Position numbers and translations under genes: made by a program | Assembly: GCF_026319365.1 (NCBI RefSeq) | Contig: NZ_JAPDMS010000001.1 | Span: 569,417-633,416, forward strand | Reading direction: 5' to 3' | DNA: 64,000 bases | Source of the DNA: Methylophaga sp. OBS1 | GTDB lineage: Bacteria; Pseudomonadota; Gammaproteobacteria; Nitrosococcales; Methylophagaceae | Part shown: piece after piece, positions 46,278-54,324 of the stretch | How the letters are laid out: each line of letters opens with the position of its first letter | Numbering within the stretch: the stretch's first letter is position 1 | Notes under the pieces: model-generated | The model's database searches: none | What the model was told of the DNA's origin: nothing | The model's input: the letters and a program-made list of their open reading frames with translations, nothing else

Positions 46278-46460
46278 ATTTATTATTGCTGCTTCTGACT
46301 CTGGTCATCGCCCCGTTATTGCAAGCAATTTTCCAGCCACAGGCAAATGCCACCTTTAAGACAGCAGCCAGATACTAAAATTCTTTATTCGCAGTTCAAC
46401 CGGAGAGTCACTCCTCTTCTTCGGTTCGCTTTGAGCCTGCCAGTTGCAGGCTCTTTTTTT
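46278..46460 (+). ncRNA. Possible small RNA with orphan terminator
   Basis: A strong rightward terminator at 46433-46460 has no coding gene before it on that strand; the nearest rightward gene ends at 45751 with the leftward nsrR in between. A TATAAT-like box lies at 46260-46265. An inner hairpin (CCGGAGAG with CTCCTC and CTTCGG) precedes the terminator. The 5' end is a guess from the box. A short regulatory RNA under dyad B is possible. Confidence 0.35.
46433..46460 (+). terminator. Orphan Rho-independent terminator
   Basis: GAGCCTGC and GCAGGCTC around CAGTT, then seven T. The perfect eight-base stem and U-tract face right. Confidence 0.92.
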
Positions 46461-46577
46461 GACCGGCAGATCTCTTCCTTTTTGTTGCACAGATTGAGGG
46501 CAAGCCGCGCTAAACTGGGGCTTCACGACAAATTCACAGATGCGAGCCAACACTGACTCAAAAATTAGGAGTCAGTT

Positions 46578-47126
46578 ATGCCCTCATTAAAAAAAGCAGG
46601 CCTGATAGTCATGGCCTGTTTCAGTCTGTTTGGATGTCAGACCGTGTCAAAACCGCCACTGGAAACCGTCGACTATGTGGATATCGAACGCTTTATGGGC
46701 GACTGGTATGTCATCGCCAATATACCCACTTTTATAGAAGAAGAAGCATACAACGCCGTAGAGTCTTACGCGCTAAATGACGACGGCACCATTGCCACCA
46801 CCTTCACCTTTCGTGAAGGCAGCTTTGACGGTGAGCTGAAAACCTACCATCCCAAGGGGTTTGTTGAGAATACTGAAACCAATGCGCTCTGGGGTATGCA
46901 GTTCATCTGGCCGATCAAGGCCGACTATCGCATTGTCTATCTCACTGAAGACTACAGTCAGGTGATCATTGGCCGGAATAAACGGGACTACGTCTGGATT
47001 ATGGCAAGAACACCACAAATTCCTGAAGACGACTATCAACACATGCTGGCACTGATTGGAGAAATGGGTTACAACACCAGCCTGGTCAGAAAGGTGCCAC
47101 AGCAGAGACTGGGTGACCGGGAATAA
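46578..47126 (+). CDS. blc: Bacterial lipocalin, outer-membrane lipoprotein
   Basis: 182 residues. Lipobox LFGC near residue 20. The lipocalin signature GDWYVIANIP lies near 48-57, followed by the beta barrel and WIMARTPQIPEDDYQHMLAL at the C-terminal helix, as in E. coli Blc. It binds lysophospholipids or fatty acids and is tied to membrane stress. The ribosome site is GGAG at the usual distance. It stands alone. Confidence 0.93.
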   Translation: MPSLKKAGLIVMACFSLFGCQTVSKPPLETVDYVDIERFMGDWYVIANIPTFIEEEAYNAVESYALNDDGTIATTFTFREGSFDGELKTYHPKGFVENTETNALWGMQFIWPIKADYRIVYLTEDYSQVIIGRNKRDYVWIMARTPQIPEDDYQHMLALIGEMGYNTSLVRKVPQQRLGDRE

Positions 47127-47439
47127 GCCGGTATATATTTTGTCAGACTGGTCTATGACAGCAGTTGTGCCGAACATTGACTTCTACCCGATTCTTTCAG
47201 CACCGGGTAGAAACAATGCCAGAAAACCTATCACTGGCAGTCAATGAACGTTAGAGAAAAATTTACAATCATCACCGACACTTGTCTGACCCTGCTTCGA
47301 TCAGTGCCCCATGCTCTCTGTGCCAGATACCAGCATCGCTGAGTCACATATCCCGCCGTACTCCGGTGAAAAGCCGTTCAACGCTTATCAATCGCACTAC
47401 AGTCATCAGGTGAATAGCGCTCGCAACCCGCCAAACGAC
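47127..47439. other. Intergenic region between blc and isochorismatase gene
   Basis: 313 bases between convergent genes. The only structure is an inverted repeat, TTCTACCCG at 47182-47190 and CGGGTAGAA at 47204-47212, with a 13-base loop, which may be a weak terminator for blc. No coding sequence found. Confidence 0.55.
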
Positions 47440-48033
47440 TTATAGCTTTAAATCGTCGACAGAATTAATCACTGCTGCATAAAGATCACGGGTAGAGGCC
47501 AGCGCCGCTTCATGAACCTGTTTGGCGGGTAATGTTGAGCCATTTGGTGCATCAAGACTGCGTGTGGCAGTGGCACTGGCCACGACAGTGGGGTTATAGC
47601 CCAGGTTGAACCCACCATGAGCGGTAGAATTGACACACATATGCGTCATAAAACCCGCCAGAATAATATTATTTATCCCCTGTCCGCGAAGATATTCATC
47701 CAGCGGTGTCTGAACAAAAGCATTAGGGAAATTTTTGGTGATGACGTGCTCACCATCAATGGGCGCGACTTCTTCAGCAATTTCACCCAGCGCGGTGTTG
47801 AGGTCATAGGGTGAACCGGCTCCGCCATCATGCTGAATGTGGAACACCGGCACCCCGTTGTCCCGGGCCAGTTGCAACAGTTTTTGCGCTTCTTTGAGGG
47901 CGGGCTCTACCCCTTCCAACTGCATGACGCCCTGACGGTAAGTATTTTGGCAATCAATCATAATCAGGGCCGAATCACGCAGGGCTGAGGGCTCATGCCC
48001 CAGGCCGACGATATCTCTCAATGTCGTAGTCAT
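47440..48033 (-). CDS. Isochorismatase-family cysteine hydrolase
   Basis: 197 residues. The catalytic Asp is in ALIMIDCQNTY, the Lys in VITKNFPNAF and the nucleophile Cys in GFMTHMCVNSTA, the triad of the isochorismatase/nicotinamidase-like family. The true substrate is unknown; members cleave small amides or carbamates. I start at ATG 48033 (MTTTLRDIVG), preceded by AGGAG, instead of a longer frame. It is divergent from the ion channel and has no partner gene. Confidence 0.88.
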   Translation of the reverse strand: MTTTLRDIVGLGHEPSALRDSALIMIDCQNTYRQGVMQLEGVEPALKEAQKLLQLARDNGVPVFHIQHDGGAGSPYDLNTALGEIAEEVAPIDGEHVITKNFPNAFVQTPLDEYLRGQGINNIILAGFMTHMCVNSTAHGGFNLGYNPTVVASATATRSLDAPNGSTLPAKQVHEAALASTRDLYAAVINSVDDLKL

Positions 48034-48155
48034 TAATGGTATCTCCTGTTTTTTCCTGACCTTAGCACAATACGATTCATGGAACACATGACGCTTGCAT
48101 TAATCCGGGCGACCGCTATTATTCCGCGGGAAGTAACTACCGAACCGGAGCCACA

Positions 48156-48995
48156 ATGCAAGGTCTTCACAGCAAATCATCGTTCAGCCTGACCCGCGTT
48201 TTTAACGCCATCAGAAGCAACCCGCTATTTGAGATTATCGTGGTTGGGGTGATTCTGTTTTCCGCCCTGCTGGCGGGCGCAAAAACTTATGATATTCCAC
48301 CCACTTTTCTCAATATCGTGGTCTGGTTGGATTACAGTATTACCCTGTTTTTTCTTGTTGAAATCAGCATTCGCTTTTTTGCTGAAGAACGAAAATGGCA
48401 ATTTTTCAAAAGCGGCTGGAATATTTTTGACAGCCTGATTGTTATCGTCAGTCTGATCCCGATCGAGGACAGCGAGCTGGCCCTTGTCGGTCGTTTGATT
48501 CGCATCTTCCGAGTGTTACGGATGGTCTCGGTTATCCCGGAACTGCGCACGCTGCTCAATTCATTACTGAAAGCCCTGCCTCAGCTGGGTTACGTGGCAT
48601 TGCTGATGTTTATCATTGTTTATATTTATGCCGCTGTAGGCACCACGTTCTTTGCCAAGATCAATCCGACATTATGGGGAGATATCACAGTATCAATGCT
48701 GACATTATTCCGGGTAATGACTTTCGAAGACTGGACCGATGTCATGTACGAAACCATGGCCGTTCATCCCCTGAGTTGGGCTTTTTACGTCAGTTTTATC
48801 TTTTTGAATGCTTTTGCCTTTTTAAATATGCTGATTGGTATTGTGGTCAATGTGATGGAAAAAGAAAGCGCCGAACAGTGGCAGCGGGATCATGCTGATG
48901 AACCCACAGTGGCTGATCTGTCACGCCAGATTGCAGAACTCAAAGCGTTACTGGTGCAACAATCGGAGCTTCAGGCAATAAAAAAGGGAGCCTGA
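48156..48995 (+). CDS. Voltage-gated cation channel, NaChBac-like, with calcium-type filter
   Basis: 279 residues, six membrane segments S1-S6, one homologous domain as in bacterial NaV tetramers. The S4 sensor has four regularly spaced Arg (113, 116, 119, 122 in GRLIRIFRVLRMV). The filter at 189-195 reads TFEDWTD. NavAb has TLESWSM; the engineered calcium channel CavAb has TLDDWSD. Here the Asp at the second acidic position and at the end match CavAb, so calcium permeation is likely (inference). A C-terminal coiled coil (LSRQIAELKALLVQQ) fits the tetramer bundle. GGAG precedes ATG. Confidence 0.88.
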   Translation: MQGLHSKSSFSLTRVFNAIRSNPLFEIIVVGVILFSALLAGAKTYDIPPTFLNIVVWLDYSITLFFLVEISIRFFAEERKWQFFKSGWNIFDSLIVIVSLIPIEDSELALVGRLIRIFRVLRMVSVIPELRTLLNSLLKALPQLGYVALLMFIIVYIYAAVGTTFFAKINPTLWGDITVSMLTLFRVMTFEDWTDVMYETMAVHPLSWAFYVSFIFLNAFAFLNMLIGIVVNVMEKESAEQWQRDHADEPTVADLSRQIAELKALLVQQSELQAIKKGA

Positions 48996-49006
48996 GCTCC
49001 CTTTTA
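48980..49006 (+). terminator. Terminator overlapping the channel gene stop codon
   Basis: AAGGGAGC and GCTCCCTT around CTGA, then TT. The TGA stop codon (48993-48995) lies at the loop, so transcript end and coding end coincide. Confidence 0.85.
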
Positions 49007-49026
49007 TCTAACCTGGCTGAAGCAGA

Positions 49027-49494
49027 TTACTGCATGGCACGCAGCATCCATGCGGTTTTTTCATGAACTCGCATGCGATCACCCACCAGTGCGGCAGTGG
49101 ATTCGTCATCAGCATCCTGCGCTTTTTTAAGCACTTCACGGCAGGTTTTCACCACTTGCTCATGACCGTGGGTGAGCGTCACAACCATATCGGCGGCGCC
49201 AGGGACGCCTTCAACTTCTTCGATGCTGCTCAGTTCGGCAAATGACTTGTAGGTGCCGGGCGCTGCAATACCCAGTGTACGAATGCGCTCAGCGATGTCA
49301 TCAACAGCCTGAGCCAATTCAGTGTAATGCTCTTCAAACATCAGGTGGAGTTCGCGAAATTGCGGACCGGTCACATTCCAGTGGAAGTTGTGAGTCTGCA
49401 AGTACAGTGTGTAACTGTCTGCCAACAGGCGCTTGAGGCCGTCAGCAATATCTTGTCTATCCTGCTTGTTGATACCAATATCAATGGTACTCAT
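49027..49494 (-). CDS. dps: Dps-family ferritin-like DNA-protecting protein
   Basis: 155 residues. It forms a 12-mer shell that oxidises Fe(II) with peroxide and shields DNA. The ferroxidase residues at the dimer interface are visible: [10 protein letters not shown], then LHLMFEEHY and [10 protein letters not shown]. The N-terminus is short, without the long Lys-rich tail of E. coli Dps. AAGGAGG precedes ATG 49494. It is divergent from the Fur-controlled DUF2061 gene across a 250-base gap. Confidence 0.94.
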   Translation of the reverse strand: MSTIDIGINKQDRQDIADGLKRLLADSYTLYLQTHNFHWNVTGPQFRELHLMFEEHYTELAQAVDDIAERIRTLGIAAPGTYKSFAELSSIEEVEGVPGAADMVVTLTHGHEQVVKTCREVLKKAQDADDESTAALVGDRMRVHEKTAWMLRAMQ

Positions 49495-49713
49495 TATTAT
49501 GCCTCCTTGTTCAGAGTGAAAATTGACCTTAGTCAGGCGACGAAAACGAGTTTCGTCTGATTACGCTTCACATTGTATGAGTTACTTACATTAAAGTGAA
49601 ACAAGTAATTCTGGTCACATTAATCGACTGTGTCGATGAAATATCGTTCTTTTATCTATTACGTTTTTTTCAATCACATTGATTGAACTAATTTGTTTTA
49701 CCTGTTCAAGATA

Positions 49714-49732
49714 ATTAATGATAATCATTCTC
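49714..49732. promoter_or_regulatory. Fur box before the DUF2061 gene
   Basis: ATTAATGATAATCATTCTC agrees with the 19-base Fur consensus at 16 positions. It ends 16 bases before ATG 49749 and about 220 bases from the dps start, so the small membrane protein is the likelier target. Confidence 0.8.
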
Positions 49733-49748
49733 AAAGGGAGGAATGATT

Positions 49749-49967
49749 ATGGCTAAAACAATCAGTTTCGCAATTGTGCACTTCAGTGTCGCTTTTACCG
49801 TAGGTTACCTGTTAACCGGCAGCATACTGTTTGGCAGTGTCATGGCAATGGTGGAACCCGCTATCAACACGGTAGCTTTCCACTTCCATGAAAAAATATG
49901 GAATCGCTTGCAGCAAAAAGCAAGCAAAACACCGGCTCAGTTTGCCGGCTCTGCTCAAACCGGCTAG
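49749..49967 (+). CDS. DUF2061 small membrane protein, Fur box upstream
   Basis: 72 residues. One or two membrane segments (ISFAIVHFSVAFTVGYLLTG, ILFGSVMAMVEPAINTVAFH) and then the family hallmark FHFHEKIWNRLQ. DUF2061 proteins carry a TGS...H.HE.WNR pattern of unknown role. I start at ATG 49749, which has GGGAGG at the right distance; ATG 49743 is too near. The Fur box in front suggests iron control, and the three His/Glu near the second helix could bind metal (inference). Confidence 0.85.
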   Translation: MAKTISFAIVHFSVAFTVGYLLTGSILFGSVMAMVEPAINTVAFHFHEKIWNRLQQKASKTPAQFAGSAQTG

Positions 49968-50027
49968 GCTTCTGTTACGGTGACTTGCAATCCTGACTCA
50001 GGCAAGCATAATTCACGCTCATGACAA

Positions 50028-51224
50028 ATGAATGGACACAGCATGAGCAAGCAAGGTACAGCAGCTGAAGTTTTTATCGCCTTCATCAAACTGGGGCTGA
50101 CCTCATTCGGTGGCCCCATTGCTCATATTGCCTATTATCGTGAGGCGTTTGTGCAAAAACGCCGCTGGCTCACGGAAGAACAATTCGCCCAATTGTTGAT
50201 GCTGTGTCAGTTTCTGCCCGGCCCCGCCAGCAGTCAGATGGGTTTTAGTGTGGGCCTGATGCGTGCCGGGTGGCTGGGAGGACTGGCTGCATTTTTTGCG
50301 TTTACGCTGCCCTCCGCCTTTCTTCTGTTTCTGTTTGCCCAGTGGTTACCTTATTTATCTGACACGGTTGGCAGCGCTGCTATACATGGGCTCAAACTGG
50401 TAGCGCTTGCCGTTGTGGCGCAGGCTGTCTGGCTGATGTCAAAACAACTGACACCGGACTGGCGCCGACGTTTTATCGCGCTGGCCACTATCCTGTGTCT
50501 GCTCGTTATCAATCATCCCCTGATCCAGATAGCAGTCGTTATTGGTGGTGCTCTGGCCGGCTTGATACTCTGCAGAGACCAGCAATTACCTGCCAGCCGG
50601 TTTGAGGTCGATTATGGTAAACGGGTAGCCTGGCTTTTATTAATCGTGTTTTTTGGTCTGTTGTTTTTTCTGCCCGTGTTGGCTGATAGCCATAGTCTGG
50701 TTGCCGTCATGGATGCCTTTTACCGCGCCGGCGCGCTGGTTTTCGGTGGCGGCCATGTAGTGCTGCCACTACTGGAACAAACCGTCGTTGAACCCGGCTG
50801 GGTTGCCGCGGATGAATATCTTGCCGGTTACGGTGCTGCTCAGGCTGTACCCGGACCGGTATTTTCTGTCGCAGCCTATCTGGGTGCGCTGTTGCCGGGA
50901 GACATGGGCGGCATGACCGGCGCAATATTAGCCTTATGTGCCATCTTCTTGCCCGGTTTTCTGCTGATTGGCGCCATGCTGCCACTCTGGCAGTCGGTGC
51001 TGAAGTATCCATTGGCGGCAAGCGCACTGGCTGGTGTTAATGCGAGTGTGGTCGGATTGCTGGCGGCGGCCTTGTACGACCCTATCTGGGTCAGCGCTGT
51101 TCAGCACATAACTGATTTTATTATCGGTCTGATTGGTTTTATTATGCTGCAGTTTTTCAGATTGTCAGCACTTCTGGTTGTTGCCTGGTGTGTGCTGGCC
51201 AGTATTGGCGCTGCGCTATTATGA
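50028..51224 (+). CDS. chrA: Chromate ion transporter family protein ChrA
   Basis: 398 residues with two homologous CHR domains. The first has LTSFGGPIAHIAYYREAFVQ and FLPGPASSQMGFSVG, the second ALVFGGGHVVLPLLEQTVV and GAAQAVPGPVFSVAAYLGA; about ten membrane helices. ChrA expels chromate from the cytoplasm, but many members have no tested substrate. ATG 50028 lacks a strong ribosome site, and ATG 50043 is an alternative. Its stop overlaps the start of the acetyltransferase gene by four bases, so the two are translationally coupled. Confidence 0.9.
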   Translation: MNGHSMSKQGTAAEVFIAFIKLGLTSFGGPIAHIAYYREAFVQKRRWLTEEQFAQLLMLCQFLPGPASSQMGFSVGLMRAGWLGGLAAFFAFTLPSAFLLFLFAQWLPYLSDTVGSAAIHGLKLVALAVVAQAVWLMSKQLTPDWRRRFIALATILCLLVINHPLIQIAVVIGGALAGLILCRDQQLPASRFEVDYGKRVAWLLLIVFFGLLFFLPVLADSHSLVAVMDAFYRAGALVFGGGHVVLPLLEQTVVEPGWVAADEYLAGYGAAQAVPGPVFSVAAYLGALLPGDMGGMTGAILALCAIFLPGFLLIGAMLPLWQSVLKYPLAASALAGVNASVVGLLAAALYDPIWVSAVQHITDFIIGLIGFIMLQFFRLSALLVVAWCVLASIGAALL

Positions 51225-51709
51225 ATTCAGCTCGAATTCGTCCTGCCACTTCACAGGACGTCCCTGAGATCACCTCACTGTTACAGGCCTGTGCTCAGTG
51301 GATGAGTAACAAGGGCATGCACCATTGGCTGGGCGTTTATGATGAATCCGCCGTATTGGCTAATCTAGAGGCTAAACAGGTTTACGTGTTGGAGACTGGG
51401 GACGGGGTTCAGGGCTGTATTGCACTGGGCACCCATAAATCGGATTATTACGATGACTGTTGGCCGCAGGCACCAGATGCCGACTTTTATATTACCCAGC
51501 TTGCTGTTAATCCTGATGCGCAGGGCCAGGGATTCGGCAAACAGTTGATGCATTACTGCATTGAGCAAACTGGCAACGCGACCCTGCAACTCGATGCGGT
51601 GGATCACTATCCTGCCCTGCTCAGCTTTTATCACTCACTCGGCTTCGAGATTATCGAGACCGGTATCGGACTCGGCGATAAACGTCATCTTTTCCGCCTT
51701 TCACGCTGA
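51221..51709 (+). CDS. GNAT-family N-acetyltransferase
   Basis: 162 residues. The acetyl-CoA pyrophosphate loop is in LAVNPDAQGQGFGKQLM (R/QxxGxG/A), with the final YHSLGFEIIE block of GNAT proteins. The substrate is unknown. The ATG (51221) overlaps the chrA stop in ATGA, so it is the second gene of that operon; a longer frame beginning inside chrA is unlikely. Confidence 0.87.
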   Translation: MNSARIRPATSQDVPEITSLLQACAQWMSNKGMHHWLGVYDESAVLANLEAKQVYVLETGDGVQGCIALGTHKSDYYDDCWPQAPDADFYITQLAVNPDAQGQGFGKQLMHYCIEQTGNATLQLDAVDHYPALLSFYHSLGFEIIETGIGLGDKRHLFRLSR

Positions 51710-51768
51710 GCTTGTTACATGACACAATGGACTGAGGCTATACATCCCATTGATATGGAGGCCAGACC

Positions 51769-51963
51769 ATGCTTCATCCATTGGAAGTAGACACCATCAT
51801 GTGCCCATACTGTGGCGAGCATTTCACAGTGCTGATCGACTGCAGCGTATCTGAACAGCAGTATATTGAAGACTGCGAAATATGCTGTCGACCGATCGAG
51901 TTTCATGTGCTTGTGAATGATAACAATGACTTCGATGTCACCGTCCATTCAGAGAATGAGTGA
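51769..51963 (+). CDS. CPXCG-motif cysteine-rich protein
   Basis: 64 residues. Two Cys pairs, IMCPYCGEHF and EDCEICCRPIEF, make a small zinc-ribbon of the CPXCG family, found beside transcription or membrane genes without an assigned role. The tail is acidic (VNDNNDFDVTV). A GGAGG site precedes ATG 51769. It is 59 bases after the acetyltransferase and 65 before the metallohydrolase, in the same direction. Confidence 0.88.
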   Translation: MLHPLEVDTIMCPYCGEHFTVLIDCSVSEQQYIEDCEICCRPIEFHVLVNDNNDFDVTVHSENE

Positions 51964-52028
51964 CTGACAGTATCAACTGGCGAACTCAGTCAGTTGTGAC
52001 TACCCTGTGGCAAGCAAAACAGAAAACA

Positions 52029-52892
52029 ATGCTGATGTCGACGCGAACCCTGTTCTTTTTCCTCATGACCCTGCTGGCAGGCACGGCCCATGCCGAAAAC
52101 TTCAGTATTACCCCGGTTAAAGACAATATCTACCAGTTCAGTAACGGCACCCATCATGCCGTGTTTATTGTCACTGATGACGGTATCGCGCTCACTGATC
52201 CCATTTCCACGGATGCGGCTCGCTGGCTCAAAAAAGCGCTCGAGACACGTTTCGAACAACCCGTACGTTATGTCATATATAGTCACAACCACCCGGATCA
52301 TGTTTACGGGGGAGAAGTCTTTGCCGGTCCCGGCGTCACCTTTATCGCCCATGAATGGGCCCGGGATGATCTATTGGCTACGCAAGCCGAAACAGCAATC
52401 CCCAATCTGGTCTTCAATGATGAGATGCGCCTCTACCTCGGTGATACACCGATTCACCTCCGCTACCACGGCCCCAATAACGGCAAAGGCTCGATTTCGA
52501 TCCACTTTCCCAGCGAGGGTGTGTTGCATGTCGTGGACTGGATCGTCCTGGGCCGTATGCCTTACAAAAGTCTGCCGGGGTATGATATCCGCGGTATGAT
52601 CAATTCAACCCGTGACGTGCTGGCGATGGACTTCGACATACTGGTGGGCGGCCATGCTGAGCGTGGAGATAAAGACGATGTCCGGTTTTATCTGAGTTAT
52701 CTGGAACAACTCTATGCTGCCGTACTTGATGGCATGCAGGCGGGCAAAAGTCTGCAACAATTGCAGCAGGAAATCCGACTTGACCAATTTCAGTCACTCA
52801 ACATGTATGAGGCGTGGTTACCACTTAATATTGAAGGTGTGCATCGGAATCTGATTGACCAGTCCTACTTACATCTTCGCCCCCGACAATAG
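52029..52892 (+). CDS. Secreted metallo-beta-lactamase-fold hydrolase
   Basis: 287 residues. I start at ATG 52029 because a signal peptide (MLMSTRTLFFFLMTLLAGTAHAENF) begins there; the longer frame from GTG 51960 would hide it. The metal motif is YSHNHPDHVYGG, with later ligands in VVDWIVLGR and LVGGHAERGD. The fold covers lactamases, glyoxalases and other hydrolases, and includes secreted members linked to quinoproteins in methylotrophs, so the substrate is open. A terminator follows at 52914. Confidence 0.8.
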   Translation: MLMSTRTLFFFLMTLLAGTAHAENFSITPVKDNIYQFSNGTHHAVFIVTDDGIALTDPISTDAARWLKKALETRFEQPVRYVIYSHNHPDHVYGGEVFAGPGVTFIAHEWARDDLLATQAETAIPNLVFNDEMRLYLGDTPIHLRYHGPNNGKGSISIHFPSEGVLHVVDWIVLGRMPYKSLPGYDIRGMINSTRDVLAMDFDILVGGHAERGDKDDVRFYLSYLEQLYAAVLDGMQAGKSLQQLQQEIRLDQFQSLNMYEAWLPLNIEGVHRNLIDQSYLHLRPRQ

Positions 52893-52913
52893 CAAAGCAA
52901 GCTTGAACGATAT

Positions 52914-52939
52914 GAGCCGGCGCCTATCGCCGGCTCTTT
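52914..52939 (+). terminator. Terminator between metallohydrolase and doeC
   Basis: GAGCCGGCG and CGCCGGCTC around CCTAT, followed by TTT. Perfect nine-base stem between the two convergent genes. Confidence 0.85.
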
Positions 52940-52955
52940 CACTTATACACTTATA

Positions 52956-54317
52956 TCACTTGATCCAAACCTGTTTGGCGTTTACAAACTCTTTAATGCC
53001 ATGAGGTCCCAGTTCACGACCATAACCGGATTTTTTAATCCCCCCGCTCGGCAGCCGCGGATCCGTTTTAACGATACCGTTAATAGCAACCTGACCGGCC
53101 TCCAGTTTCATCGCGATATCTTCTGCTAATGCGGCATTACCGGTCCAGACACCGGCACCCAGTCCGAACTCACTGTCATTGGCAAGTTCAACCGCATGCT
53201 TGGCATCTTCGGCGCGGATGATGCACATCACGGGCCCGAAGGTTTCTTCACGAAATGCCGTCATTTCAGCTGTGACATCCACCAGCATCGTGACCGGATA
53301 CAGAAATCCTTCGCCATCGGGCATTTCGCCTCCCATCAGGCAACGGGCACCATCAGCGATCGTCTCAGTGACCTGACGGTGCAAGTCTTCACGTAAATCG
53401 AAGCGCGCTATCGGACCGATGTCCGTTTCTTCTGAGAGTGGATCCCCCAGTCTGAGCTTCTGCAGTCGCTCGAAAACCCGACCAATAAAATCATCGTAAA
53501 CCGGCGCTTCCACGATCACACGCTTGGCCGCAATGCATGACTGACCGGCATTGATAATACGGGACAGCGTGGCTACATCTGCCGCCGATTCCAAATCGGC
53601 ATCCTGCAATACGATAAACGGGTCACTCCCCCCCAGTTCCAGTACCGAGGGTTTGATTTCTGAGGCTGCGGTCGATGCCACCTTACCGCCGGCAACGGGT
53701 GAACCAGTGAAAGACACTGCGGCAATGCGTGGATCACGAATAGCCTTTTCAACCAGGGGGGTTTCAACCGGCAGATTCACCATAATATTGTCTGGCACAC
53801 CCGCTTCACGAAAGACAGTCTCGATCGCCTCAGCACAGCCGGGCACATTGGGGTCATGCTTCATCACACAGGTGTTACCGGCCATCAGTGCCGGCGCCAG
53901 ATAACGAAAAGCCAGCCATAACGGTGCATTCCAGGGCAGAATCCCCAGTAGAGTGCCCAGCGGCTGGTAGCAGACATAACTCAGAGAGGCATCTGAAGGC
54001 AGTTCTTCCCGGGTTAGATACATTTCTGCATGTTCTGCATAATGCTCAGCACACCAGGCGGCTTTCTCGACTTCCGGCCCCCCTTCCTTGACCGGCTTAC
54101 CCATTTCCTCTGCCATTAACTTAGCGAGCAGGACTTTGTTGTCACGTAACCTGGCTGCAACGGTTTTTAATACCTCAGCGCGCTCGGCTAAGCTTTTCCT
54201 GGACCAGGCCTTGAATGCCTGATGTGCAGCAGCGATCTGGCGCTCAATGCCGGCCTCATCCAGCGCCTCGTAATTGTTCAGGACCTGGCCTGTGTACGGA
54301 TTGGTTGCATGTAACAT
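52956..54317 (-). CDS. doeC: Aldehyde dehydrogenase, probable aspartate-semialdehyde dehydrogenase DoeC
   Basis: 453 residues, NAD(P) aldehyde dehydrogenase of the succinate-semialdehyde (GabD/Sad) type. The catalytic Cys is in NAGQSCIAAKR, the general-base Glu in LELGGSDPF, and the cofactor loop is SFTGSPVAGG. In ectoine breakdown DoeC oxidises aspartate semialdehyde to aspartate; being last in the doe operon supports that over GABA use. GTGAGG precedes ATG 54317. It follows doeA by seven bases. Confidence 0.85.
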   Translation of the reverse strand: MLHATNPYTGQVLNNYEALDEAGIERQIAAAHQAFKAWSRKSLAERAEVLKTVAARLRDNKVLLAKLMAEEMGKPVKEGGPEVEKAAWCAEHYAEHAEMYLTREELPSDASLSYVCYQPLGTLLGILPWNAPLWLAFRYLAPALMAGNTCVMKHDPNVPGCAEAIETVFREAGVPDNIMVNLPVETPLVEKAIRDPRIAAVSFTGSPVAGGKVASTAASEIKPSVLELGGSDPFIVLQDADLESAADVATLSRIINAGQSCIAAKRVIVEAPVYDDFIGRVFERLQKLRLGDPLSEETDIGPIARFDLREDLHRQVTETIADGARCLMGGEMPDGEGFLYPVTMLVDVTAEMTAFREETFGPVMCIIRAEDAKHAVELANDSEFGLGAGVWTGNAALAEDIAMKLEAGQVAINGIVKTDPRLPSGGIKKSGYGRELGPHGIKEFVNAKQVWIK

Positions 54318-54324
54318 CAGCACC

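Larger units (their letters stand above)
46212..46577. other. Intergenic region between nsrR and blc
   Basis: 366 bases. It holds the two dyad operators at 46233-46277, a stretch without coding sequence, and an orphan terminator at 46433-46460. The rest, to the blc ribosome site, shows nothing distinct. Confidence 0.6.
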
